Assembly: GCF_021440085.1 (NCBI RefSeq)
Contig: NZ_JAKCPW010000008.1
Location: 310,001-374,000, forward strand
Direction of reading: 5' to 3'
Origin: Dyadobacter sp. CY261
Lineage (GTDB): Bacteria; Bacteroidota; Bacteroidia; Cytophagales; Spirosomataceae
Length of the DNA: 64,000 nucleotides
Shown here: piece by piece, positions 51,589-59,244 of the stretch
Layout: each line of letters begins with the position of its first letter
Position numbering within the stretch: position 1 is the stretch's first letter
Notes under the pieces: generated by a model
Seen by the model: only the letters and a program-made list of their open reading frames with translations
What the model was told of the DNA's origin: nothing
Databases searched by the model: none
Translations under genes and position numbers: made by a program

Positions 51589-53970
51589 CTATTCGCTGCG
51601 TAAGCTCTTCACTGGGTTCATTACGGCTGCCCTGATGCTCTGAAAACTTACCGTTGCGAAGGCAATGGCGGTTGAAAGCGCTGCGGCAATAGCAAATATC
51701 CACCAGTAAATGGCTGTCCGGTAGGCAAAATGTTCCAGCCAGCGCTCCATGCCAAAATAGGCAATCGGCGAGGCGATCACGAAGGCTATGAGCACCAGTT
51801 TAAGAAAATCTTTGGAAAGTAATCCGACAATGCTTGCGATGGATGCACCCATGACCTTCCTCACACCGATTTCCTTCGTCCGTTGCATAGTGCTGTAAGA
51901 TGCCAGCCCAAGCAAGCCCAGGCAAGAAATAAATATCGCCAGGATCGCAAAATTGAAAAACAGCTTCTCAAACCGTTCCTCGCTGCGGTATTGGCGGTCG
52001 AAAAACTCGTCCATGAAATAGTAGCTGAATGGTCTGCTAGGCATAGCTTGCTTCCATTTCTCTTCCACAGCTGCAATGGTTTCCTTCAATCGGTCCCCTT
52101 CGATTTTAACAGAAACAAGCTCGGAACCACCTGGCTCAATGCGCATGGTAAGCGGCTTGATAGTTTCCTGCAAGGAGCGGAAATGGAAGTTTTTGATCAC
52201 ACCGACGATCTTACCTTCTCGGCCCCATTGCTTGAAACGCCGGCCGATCGCTTCTTCCGGTTTGCTATAACCAAACAGCTTCGCTGCTGCCTCATTGATC
52301 ACCATCGCCCGGGTTGTATCTGTCCCAAAATCCTTCGAAAATGGACGTCCGGCAGCCATTTTCAAGCCAAACTGCGTGATATAATCAAAATCGACGAAAT
52401 AGAGATCGAGGTTTGCTATCTGCAAATCGCCGCTTTTGTTCTCGATTTCGGAATAGGCCCCCGGATTGGAACTTCCGGGAACACTGGACGACGCGGCGGT
52501 TGATTTGACACCGGGCAGACCATTCAGTGCCTGTTTGAATGCTTCCCGCTTTGGATCTCCCTCAGTATTGACGACTAACATCTGGTCCTTACTAAAACCC
52601 AGGTCACGGTTACGCATGAAATTCATTTGAATGTACACGATCAGCGTGGCGATGATCAGCGCAATAGAAATGGCAAACTGGACAGTCACCAACCCTTTTC
52701 TCAGTAAAATACCCTTTACGCTTGTTGTGAAACGACCCTTTAACACGGTAACAGGTTCAAATGACGACAATACCAGGGCGGGATAGATTCCTGCCAGTAT
52801 TCCGATGAAGACCGCAGCCAGCAACATCATCGCCGGAAACGCGGGATTACTGAAAATACCGGTCGTAATAGTTTTCCCGGCCAGATTATTGAAAAGTGGG
52901 ATCAGCGCAGCTGAAAGCAGGATCGAAAACACAAATGCGATCAGGCAAAGCATCACCGATTCGCTTACGAATTGCCGGGCCAGCAGTGTTCGGGCGGCTC
53001 CCACTACTTTGCGAATACCGACCTCCTTGGCACGTTCCGCCGAACGTGCCGTGGTCAGGTTGATGAAGTTAATGCAGGCGATCAGCAAAATAAACGCCGC
53101 TACAACCGAGAATACATATACGTTGTTGATGCTTCCCTTCTCAGCCACATCCCGTTCTGAATGCAAATGCACACTCAGCAGCGGTTCGAGGAAAAGTGTG
53201 TAAGACATCTTGCTCTCACGCATAAGCTTGCCAGCCCGCCGTTCCAGGTATGCCGGTAATTTCTTTTCCAGACTTTTGCTGTCCGTTCCTGGTTTCAAAA
53301 GCAGATAAGTCGACGCACCGAAGTTACCCCATTCTTCGTCGATGCCACGGTTGAAACGCTGTGTCATCGTGGCCATTGAAACGAACATATCGCCTTTGAT
53401 CAGGGAGTTTTCAGGAATGTCTTTCATTACGCCCGTCACTTTGGCCGGCAAGCCTTCTCCCGACAGCAGCAATGTCTGCCCTATGGGATCGGCGTCACCA
53501 AAATATTTTCGGGCAGCCTTCTCCGTAAAAACCAGGCTCAACGGCTCTTTCAATGCCGTTTTGGGATCACCCTGGATTAGTTTGAAATCAAAGACGCGAA
53601 ACAGCGAGGAATCGGCAAATAGGGTAGCTTCTTCCTGAAACTTGATGTCTCCTTTTCGAACAAGAAAACTGCCGCCGTTAAGCCTCGTATAGGCCTCCAC
53701 TTCGGGAAAATCCTGTTTGATCGTCGGCCCGAAAGCCCATGAAGTGATTCCGGCATTGATTGTTTCTGAAGGCGTCTTCACATCCGTCACAAGCCGGTAA
53801 ATGCGATCGGCCTTCGAATGGAATGCATCATAGGTCAGCTCGAAATTGACATACATCGAAATCAGCAAACAGGCCGACATCCCGACGGACAGTCCCATAA
53901 TGTTGATTAATGAAAACACCTTATGCTTCCAGAGGTTTCGGAAGGCGATTTTGAAATAGTTCTTCAGCAT
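51589..53970 (-). CDS. Array permease K (duplicated MacB/FtsX type)
   Basis: 793 residues starting MLKNYFKIAFRNLWKHKVFS. TM1 reads GLSVGMSACLLISMYVNFEL. The first FtsX unit is INFINLTTARSAERAKEVGI and the second MQRTKEIGVRKVMGASIASI. End: NPVKSLRSE. It is the most upstream member of the main array. Two palindromic sites 108-157 bases before the start suggest a regulated promoter. Groups with B, E and J. No ATPase motif. Confidence 0.9.
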   Translation of the reverse strand: MLKNYFKIAFRNLWKHKVFSLINIMGLSVGMSACLLISMYVNFELTYDAFHSKADRIYRLVTDVKTPSETINAGITSWAFGPTIKQDFPEVEAYTRLNGGSFLVRKGDIKFQEEATLFADSSLFRVFDFKLIQGDPKTALKEPLSLVFTEKAARKYFGDADPIGQTLLLSGEGLPAKVTGVMKDIPENSLIKGDMFVSMATMTQRFNRGIDEEWGNFGASTYLLLKPGTDSKSLEKKLPAYLERRAGKLMRESKMSYTLFLEPLLSVHLHSERDVAEKGSINNVYVFSVVAAFILLIACINFINLTTARSAERAKEVGIRKVVGAARTLLARQFVSESVMLCLIAFVFSILLSAALIPLFNNLAGKTITTGIFSNPAFPAMMLLAAVFIGILAGIYPALVLSSFEPVTVLKGRFTTSVKGILLRKGLVTVQFAISIALIIATLIVYIQMNFMRNRDLGFSKDQMLVVNTEGDPKREAFKQALNGLPGVKSTAASSSVPGSSNPGAYSEIENKSGDLQIANLDLYFVDFDYITQFGLKMAAGRPFSKDFGTDTTRAMVINEAAAKLFGYSKPEEAIGRRFKQWGREGKIVGVIKNFHFRSLQETIKPLTMRIEPGGSELVSVKIEGDRLKETIAAVEEKWKQAMPSRPFSYYFMDEFFDRQYRSEERFEKLFFNFAILAIFISCLGLLGLASYSTMQRTKEIGVRKVMGASIASIVGLLSKDFLKLVLIAFVIASPIAYFGMERWLEHFAYRTAIYWWIFAIAAALSTAIAFATVSFQSIRAAVMNPVKSLRSE

Positions 53971-54074
53971 GGTTAGGTAAAATTTAGGCTAATGCTATCT
54001 AAGTTGCTCGTATTAATTGCATACCACAATTAAAATGCATTGAAAATCAATTACATATGTTTAAAATAAAAACT

Positions 54075-54128
54075 CAGCTGTCCGGAAACGAACAGCTGGA
54101 CAAAAGGTCCGGTGTTCGGCTCGGGCAC
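54075..54128. promoter_or_regulatory. Paired palindromic sites upstream of permease K
   Basis: The first site has the core TGTCCG-GAAA-CGAACA (54079-54094) extended by CAGC/GCTG flanks to a 24-base palindrome. The second, TGTTCG-GCT-CGGGCA (54113-54127), is imperfect with a 3-base gap. Centres lie about 33 bases apart, near three helical turns. Confidence 0.6.
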
Positions 54129-54163
54129 TTCCAGATTAGTAAATGGCTGATGATTTATCTATT

Positions 54164-54212
54164 AGTATCAAACAAAAGTGTTCATTAACATTGAACACTT
54201 TTGTTTGATACT
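54164..54212. repeat. Perfect 21-base inverted repeat with 7-base loop
   Basis: Arms 54164-54184 and 54192-54212 are exact reverse complements (outer end AGTATCAAAC, inner end GTGTTCA) around TTAACAT. There is no T-run in either direction. The right arm leads straight into a degraded ATPase C-terminus. Confidence 0.9.
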
Positions 54213-54213
54213 T

Positions 54214-54357
54214 AGGGAACTGAAAGGCCTTTTTGATGCCCTGGCACATTTCAATGTGAAGGAAGGAACGCTAGTAACTTTTAGCCAATCCGATGTATTC
54301 GAAAAGGGCGGGATGACAGCCCGTGCCATACCCGCCCATGAATATCTGGCCGATTAA
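54214..54357 (+). pseudogene. C-terminal remnant of an AAA/DUF4143-type ATP-binding protein
   Basis: The plus frame reads RELKGLFDALAHFNVKEGTL, then VTFSQSDVFEKGGMTARAIP and AHEYLAD-stop. The RELKGLxxALxxFxxxEGxxxT and RAIPAxEYL pattern is the tail of Bacteroidota ATP-binding proteins with a DUF4143-like C-terminal domain, also common in abortive or selfish-element settings. Nothing upstream continues the protein; homology stops at the right arm of the 21-base inverted repeat. A remnant left by a rearrangement is the best reading. Confidence 0.6.
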
Positions 54358-54389
54358 CTTTGCCGGGCAATTAGGCCTGGCTATCGTCA

Positions 54390-56831
54390 TTAATTCCCGT
54401 TCTGCACGTCGTCGTTGCGAATACCTCTTTTGTTCTTTTTGATGCCGTCTTTCAGCTTTCCAAACTTGTAGTTTAGACTGAAATTGAAGGACCGGAAATA
54501 TTGCCAGCGATCGGTGAACTGGTCGAAATCTGGGCCGAAGGTTTGATTATGATACCTTCTGAATTTTGTGAACGGGTTGCTCACCGCTGCGGAGAGCGAC
54601 AATTTATCTTTTATCACATCCTTATTAACACTGAAAGACGTGCTCATAATGGCGTTCGACGTGCCTTGCAAGTTCACACTCGGTCCGTTCGCATTCAGGT
54701 TGGCATTCACTCTCCATTCCTTTGGCAAACGATAACCGGTTGATAGTGAAAGATTATACATTACCCCGCTGTTGGTGATCTCGATGCCATTGACAATCCC
54801 GGTCACTTTTCCGTGTGCAATGCGGAAATTGGTGCTGAAATTCCATTTTTTGGAGATCGGGTAATTCGCGTTGAGATTACCGCTGATCAGCCTCGCACGA
54901 CCGGTGTTGCCATAAGATGTGCGGGTAATCTGTGTTTCAGGATTGTACACGGAAATCGGGAAAATGAGGTCTTTGAAGTGGGTGTAGCCAACGCCAATAT
55001 TGAAGTTCCCTTTTTTCGATTTATTAAAGCTCAATTGCAGGTCGTTCACAAAAGCAGGGCGCAGATCAGGATTACCAGTGCGCTCATAGCTCGGATTGGA
55101 GCGGTCAACGAATGGATTGAGCTGCCAGATCCCCGGGCGCTGGATACGTTTGGTGTAACCAAAGTTGACCCCTCCATTGTTTTTCAGCTTCCTGTTGACA
55201 GATACCGACGGGATGAAGTTGAAATAGTTCTGTTCCACCTTCGAATCCGTTGAAATAAAATCAGCATCAATGACAGTCTGCTCTACGCGCGCTCCCGCTT
55301 TCACGCCCCAGTTTTTGAAATTATATTGATAGGTATTATAAGCGCCGAACACGTTTTGCTGGTTCTTGTACATGTTGCTCATGCTTGCATCGACCTCGTA
55401 TGAGTTGGTTTCAGGATCAAACACGGTGTACTTAAAATCACTCTTATTATCGCGCATAATACCCTTTAAGCCGGCTTCGATGTTGAGTTTTTTCACAGGG
55501 TATACAAAATCCACCTGAAAAGTCTGTTCCGAAAAGCTTTGATCGTTGACCTGCCGGTAATCAGGACGGTCATAGTTGATGCGGTTCGAAATGGCCAGAT
55601 CACCATTTTGCTTGTTGTCGTAACTATAATAGCGGTAAGAGAACGTCAGTAGCCGGTTTTTGTCCGCTTTGAAACCCTTCTGGTAATTAATCGCCGCATC
55701 ACGGCCACTACCCCGATCGGTGTTCCGATTAGACACGTTGTAGCGTTCCAGGATTTCGTCACCCGCGTTAAGTAACGACGATTGAAACCCGTTCGAACGG
55801 TTCCTGCCGCCATTCACATTCAGTTGCGCGCTCAGCAAATTCAGCGTATCGATCTCGTAAGTGATCTCGTAACCGATATAGCCGTTCTTGTTGTTATTTT
55901 CATTCCAGCCGCGCTGATCGAGCTCCGTAGGATCGACTCCGGTCGTTGTACGGCTGGAAATCGTTTGGGTCGACGGATTTTTGTACTGGTTCAAACCCGC
56001 ATTCAGCGACATTCCGATCTTCCCGAGCTGGGCCGAAAGCGAGCCACCGACTCCCGGTCCGCCCGTTGGGAAGCGCTCACTGATATTGATCGTACCATTA
56101 TACCCGTTATCGATCTTCTTGTTGGTAATAATGTTGATAATGCCGGCCAGGCCTTCGGCATCGTATTTGGCAGGTGGCGTCGTAATCACTTCAATGCGCA
56201 CGATAGACGACGCCGGCATGCTCCGTAGCACATCCTTGTAACTCCGCTCCACCATACTCGACGGTTTGCCATTGATCAGGATCTTAAAATCTGAATTGCC
56301 TTTCATAAAAATATTATCCTCTGCATCGAGCGACAAGTAAGGCACTTTCCGCATCATTTCAAGCACGCTGTATACCTTGCTTTCCGGGTCTGCTTCGAGA
56401 TCATACGTGATCCGGTCGACCTCCTGTTTCACAATGGGTTTCAATGCGGTAACCGTCACTTCTTTAAGTCCCACAACTTGTGAACTGATCGTAATATTAC
56501 CCAGGTCAATCAGCTTACGTGTGCTATCGGTCAGATCTACCTCGATACTTTTTGTTTTATATCCCACGCCCAGCAGCACCAGCGTGTATTTCATCGGTTT
56601 CAGGTTTTGAAAGACAAACGAGCCATCTGTTTTTGAAAAATCAGCCTTCACGGCCGTGTTTTTGTCTTTCATTAAGTTTAGTGTAATAAAATCGAGGGTT
56701 TTGCCACTCGCAGAATCGGCGACAATGCCTTTGACACTTGCCCCCACCGGAGCGACCTGAGCATACGATCCCTGACAGCAAAGGAGGCCAGAGATCAGAA
56801 TGGGCATCAATAGTTGGAATAATGTTTTCAT
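54390..56831 (-). CDS. Outer-membrane beta-barrel receptor (TonB-dependent-receptor-like)
   Basis: About 813 residues from ATG 56831; ATGs at 56846 and 56870 would only lengthen the signal peptide (core LFQLLMPILISGLLCCQGSYAQ). Residues about 33-115 are a carboxypeptidase-regulatory-like domain (VKGIVADSASGKTLDFITLN). A plug follows (VYSVLEMMRKVPYLSLDAED, IMKGNSDFKILINGKPSS region), then a large barrel of outer-membrane family 3 type ending FNFSLNYKFGKLKDG. No SusD partner is next to it, so nutrient uptake is not assured; such lone barrels may be involved in envelope functions. It separates the two permease groups. Confidence 0.87.
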   Translation of the reverse strand: MKTLFQLLMPILISGLLCCQGSYAQVAPVGASVKGIVADSASGKTLDFITLNLMKDKNTAVKADFSKTDGSFVFQNLKPMKYTLVLLGVGYKTKSIEVDLTDSTRKLIDLGNITISSQVVGLKEVTVTALKPIVKQEVDRITYDLEADPESKVYSVLEMMRKVPYLSLDAEDNIFMKGNSDFKILINGKPSSMVERSYKDVLRSMPASSIVRIEVITTPPAKYDAEGLAGIINIITNKKIDNGYNGTINISERFPTGGPGVGGSLSAQLGKIGMSLNAGLNQYKNPSTQTISSRTTTGVDPTELDQRGWNENNNKNGYIGYEITYEIDTLNLLSAQLNVNGGRNRSNGFQSSLLNAGDEILERYNVSNRNTDRGSGRDAAINYQKGFKADKNRLLTFSYRYYSYDNKQNGDLAISNRINYDRPDYRQVNDQSFSEQTFQVDFVYPVKKLNIEAGLKGIMRDNKSDFKYTVFDPETNSYEVDASMSNMYKNQQNVFGAYNTYQYNFKNWGVKAGARVEQTVIDADFISTDSKVEQNYFNFIPSVSVNRKLKNNGGVNFGYTKRIQRPGIWQLNPFVDRSNPSYERTGNPDLRPAFVNDLQLSFNKSKKGNFNIGVGYTHFKDLIFPISVYNPETQITRTSYGNTGRARLISGNLNANYPISKKWNFSTNFRIAHGKVTGIVNGIEITNSGVMYNLSLSTGYRLPKEWRVNANLNANGPSVNLQGTSNAIMSTSFSVNKDVIKDKLSLSAAVSNPFTKFRRYHNQTFGPDFDQFTDRWQYFRSFNFSLNYKFGKLKDGIKKNKRGIRNDDVQNGN

Positions 56832-57084
56832 GGATAAAATTTTCATGGCTAATAGGATTTTCTTAGGCATAGGAATTCTGTTAAGAGATTTACACCTCTT
56901 TCGGCATTGTTTGGTACAATTGATTGATTATGAAATCAATACGAACATCCCAAAACTGACTACTTTAAATTCTGATACAACAAATGTATTAGAAGGTACT
57001 TTGTGATGCAAGGTACTATGCCTGATTTTCCTCACAAAGTGATGAACGGCATAATAGTGCGGCTGACCGGTAATGGCGATCAGG

Positions 57085-57426
57085 TTAGCTGGCCGACTGA
57101 CTTTTGTTCAAATATCTTTCGATCAGAAAATTCGCGATCAGGCTAACACCGCCGAACAGGAAAACCATGGCCAGGTAAGCTACGCCCTTGCTAAAATCAT
57201 AGGTTTGGTCAAGCCAGTTGCCTGTAAGGATACCCAGCGCAATGCCAACGAAGAGCATTCCGAACTTCAGTGTGGGATAATATACACTGTTCTTATCGGT
57301 AAAAATAGAAGCATCCGCACCCTTTTCGATTAGGGCTATACGTTCGCGGTGGCGTGTCATCAGAAACACATACACAATCCCGAAAATCCCTATAAAAGCT
57401 GTAATGGAAACAAGTACGCCGTTCAT
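57085..57426 (-). CDS. DUF6249 membrane protein
   Basis: 113 residues from ATG 57426. Three hydrophobic segments: VLVSITAFIGIFGIVYVFLM, LKFGMLFVGIALGILTGNWL and YLAMVFLFGGVSLIANFLI. The stretch RHRERIALIEKGADASIF after the first helix is the signature of DUF6249, a Bacteroidota membrane family of unknown function that is often next to an ECF sigma factor. Here the sigma factor gene is divergent, 159 bases away, so a shared regulatory region is likely. Confidence 0.8.
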   Translation of the reverse strand: MNGVLVSITAFIGIFGIVYVFLMTRHRERIALIEKGADASIFTDKNSVYYPTLKFGMLFVGIALGILTGNWLDQTYDFSKGVAYLAMVFLFGGVSLIANFLIERYLNKSQSAS

Positions 57427-57585
57427 GGCTAAAATGGTTAAATTTCGAATGTTACCCATTGGACAGTCATCACCGTTTTGAGGTTACAGATTTTTGAAAA
57501 AAATTATCTCAGAAAAATAAAGTGCATACACTGTAACCGATCCGCACGCTTTCCTGTCTCATAAGCAAGGCGAGCTATCGAATGC

Positions 57586-58137
57586 ATGAAAAACCACGAC
57601 GACCGGATCTATATCGAACAAGTAAAGCAGGGTAACCTGGCTTCCTATACTTATCTGGTCGACAAGTACAAAAACATGGCATTCACTATTGCGATAAAAA
57701 TCCTGTCGAACACGCAGGACGCAGAAGATGCGGCGCAGGAAAGTTTCGTGAAGGCTTATATGCAAATCGGCAGTTTCGAAGGTAAATCCAAGTTCTCGAC
57801 CTGGCTGTACACCATCGTTTACCGGACGGCCGTTTCGAAATTGCAGCAGCACAGGATGGTACTGGAAAGTATCGATGACGAATTAGAAGAAAATTACGCA
57901 TACGAATACAGCCCCGCCCCTCTCGACGCCATGCAGGCGAGCGAACGTGAGCGGTTTGTGAAAGAAGCCATTAGCCGCCTGCCTAAAATAGAAGCACTTG
58001 TCATCACGTTGTTTTACCTGAATGAAAGTCCCATCGAAGAAATCGAGCAGATCACCGGGCTGTCGAATAGTAATGTCAAGGTGAAGCTATTCAGGGCCCG
58101 AAAGGTATTAGGGAAAGAATTGCAATTTTTGTTATAA
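57586..58137 (+). CDS. ECF RNA polymerase sigma factor
   Basis: 183 residues. Region 2: YTYLVDKYKNMAFTIAIKIL, DAEDAAQESFVKAYMQI and KFSTWLYTIVYRTAVSKLQQ. Region 4: LPKIEALVITLFYLNESPIE, then EIEQITGLSNSNVKVKLFRA. It precedes a small membrane protein by 19 bases, the usual layout of sigma and anti-sigma genes. Upstream, an 8-base inverted repeat (GGTTACAG at 57482, CTGTAACC at 57531) lies in the divergent promoter region shared with the DUF6249 gene. Confidence 0.92.
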   Translation: MKNHDDRIYIEQVKQGNLASYTYLVDKYKNMAFTIAIKILSNTQDAEDAAQESFVKAYMQIGSFEGKSKFSTWLYTIVYRTAVSKLQQHRMVLESIDDELEENYAYEYSPAPLDAMQASERERFVKEAISRLPKIEALVITLFYLNESPIEEIEQITGLSNSNVKVKLFRARKVLGKELQFLL

Positions 58138-58156
58138 TGCCGGAATTACGGAGCCG

Positions 58157-58627
58157 ATGGAAGAAAACGAAAAATCCTTCAAACAACTGATCAGCAAAGC
58201 CGCGGCCGAAGTGCCGTCGGATGCATTCACGCAGGCAGTCATGCTGCGGGTGCAGGAGGAATCGGCATTCCATGTATTAATGCAGCAGAATGCGGTTGAA
58301 ATGCCTTCCGCTACGTTCAGTAACGCCATTATGGCCGAAATTCGCGCGAGCCAGCCAGTAACCGCTGTCAAGCCTTTTGTTCCACGGAAAATGTGGTATT
58401 GGATAGCGGCGGCCTGGGCAGTGTTGCTGATTGCCTGTCTCTTTGTTCCCGGCAACGAGGAGTCATCTGCCTTGCTTGGCGGAGTGAATACCGTAATGCT
58501 TTCCAGCAAAGTATTCACTGAAAGGCTTTATGTCATCCCACAATCATACATGCTCACAATAATCGGCTTATCGTCGCTCCTGCTGCTGGATTATTTCCTG
58601 CGGAACAAATGGGTGCTTAGCAAATAA
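58157..58627 (+). CDS. Putative anti-sigma factor, single-pass membrane protein
   Basis: 156 residues. The soluble N-terminal part is acidic and helical (ENEKSFKQLISKAAAEVPSD, FSNAIMAEIRASQ). A hydrophobic segment at about 79-96 (MWYWIAAAWAVLLIACLFV) and another near 130-147 anchor it. No zinc anti-sigma HxxxCxxC motif is present. The position directly downstream of an ECF sigma gene is the main evidence for an anti-sigma role; the family itself is not recognised. Confidence 0.65.
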   Translation: MEENEKSFKQLISKAAAEVPSDAFTQAVMLRVQEESAFHVLMQQNAVEMPSATFSNAIMAEIRASQPVTAVKPFVPRKMWYWIAAAWAVLLIACLFVPGNEESSALLGGVNTVMLSSKVFTERLYVIPQSYMLTIIGLSSLLLLDYFLRNKWVLSK

Positions 58628-58651
58628 AACAGCCAGGTCGTATGACCTGGC
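58625..58651 (-). terminator. Hairpin between the anti-sigma-like gene and the Spy-like gene
   Basis: GCCAGGTC (58632-58639) pairs with GACCTGGC (58644-58651) over a 4-base loop. On the minus strand it is followed by TGTTTTATTT, so it probably ends the transcript of the Spy-like gene; on the plus strand there is no T-run. Confidence 0.65.
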
Positions 58652-58680
58652 CGCTCGTTCATGGCTATCTGTTCAATCTG

Positions 58681-59052
58681 TTATCCTCTGCGGTTGGAAC
58701 GGTTATCTGAACGATGCTGATAAGCGAACAAACGTTGGCGCTGTGCAGGGGTCAGCACGTCCAGGATCTCTTTTTGCTTCTCCTCTTGCAGTCTTTTCAC
58801 GCCTTGATAAGTGTGGTATCTCTGGTTCTTGCCTGTCAGACGATCATATTTGTTTTCGATTTTTTTGATCTGATTTTCCTGTTTACGGCTCAGCTTCACG
58901 ATTTCATCCAGCTTGTTGATTTGCAATTCCTCGTAAACATTATCGGCGCGGGCGTCGATCACGGCAGGGTTTGGTCTGTTATAACGCTGAGCGAAAGTGT
59001 TTCCAGCTGTCAGGGTAACTATGGCGGCGATGGCGAAAATGATCTTTTTCAT
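58681..59052 (-). CDS. Small exported Spy/CpxP-like protein
   Basis: 123 residues from ATG 59052 with a signal peptide (KKIIFAIAAIVTLTAGNTFA). The mature part is charged and helical: LSRKQENQIKKIENKYDRLT, then QEEKQKEILDVLTPAQRQRL. The LTPAQRQRL motif is characteristic of periplasmic Spy/LTXXQ-type proteins, which act as envelope chaperones in enterobacteria. Here the role is an analogy. The C-terminus is Arg-rich (RSDNRSNRRG). Monocistronic, ending at a hairpin with a T-rich tail. Confidence 0.7.
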   Translation of the reverse strand: MKKIIFAIAAIVTLTAGNTFAQRYNRPNPAVIDARADNVYEELQINKLDEIVKLSRKQENQIKKIENKYDRLTGKNQRYHTYQGVKRLQEEKQKEILDVLTPAQRQRLFAYQHRSDNRSNRRG

Positions 59053-59244
59053 GGTTTCCAAATGTTTAAATTGTTTGTTTATGTCTTTTAGAGGGGTATT
59101 TCCTCTCCAAGTTTAACGCACTGGAAACGCAATCTGCGAAATGTCACTGCTGATAGATGTTCTCCTGCTTTTAATCGACGAATGGTGTTACCGCCTGCTG
59201 GATAGCATACCCAGCAGCGCAGGTGCTCTGGTAAAGCAAGAAAG

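Noticed and set aside
26465..53970. Permeases as full MacB proteins with fused ATPase
   Set aside because: All start directly with a membrane helix; no nucleotide-binding motif is present in any.
57482..57538. Inverted repeat GGTTACAG/CTGTAACC before the second ECF sigma gene as an operator
   Set aside because: Arms of 8 bases separated by 41 bases occur easily by chance; noted but not called as a site.
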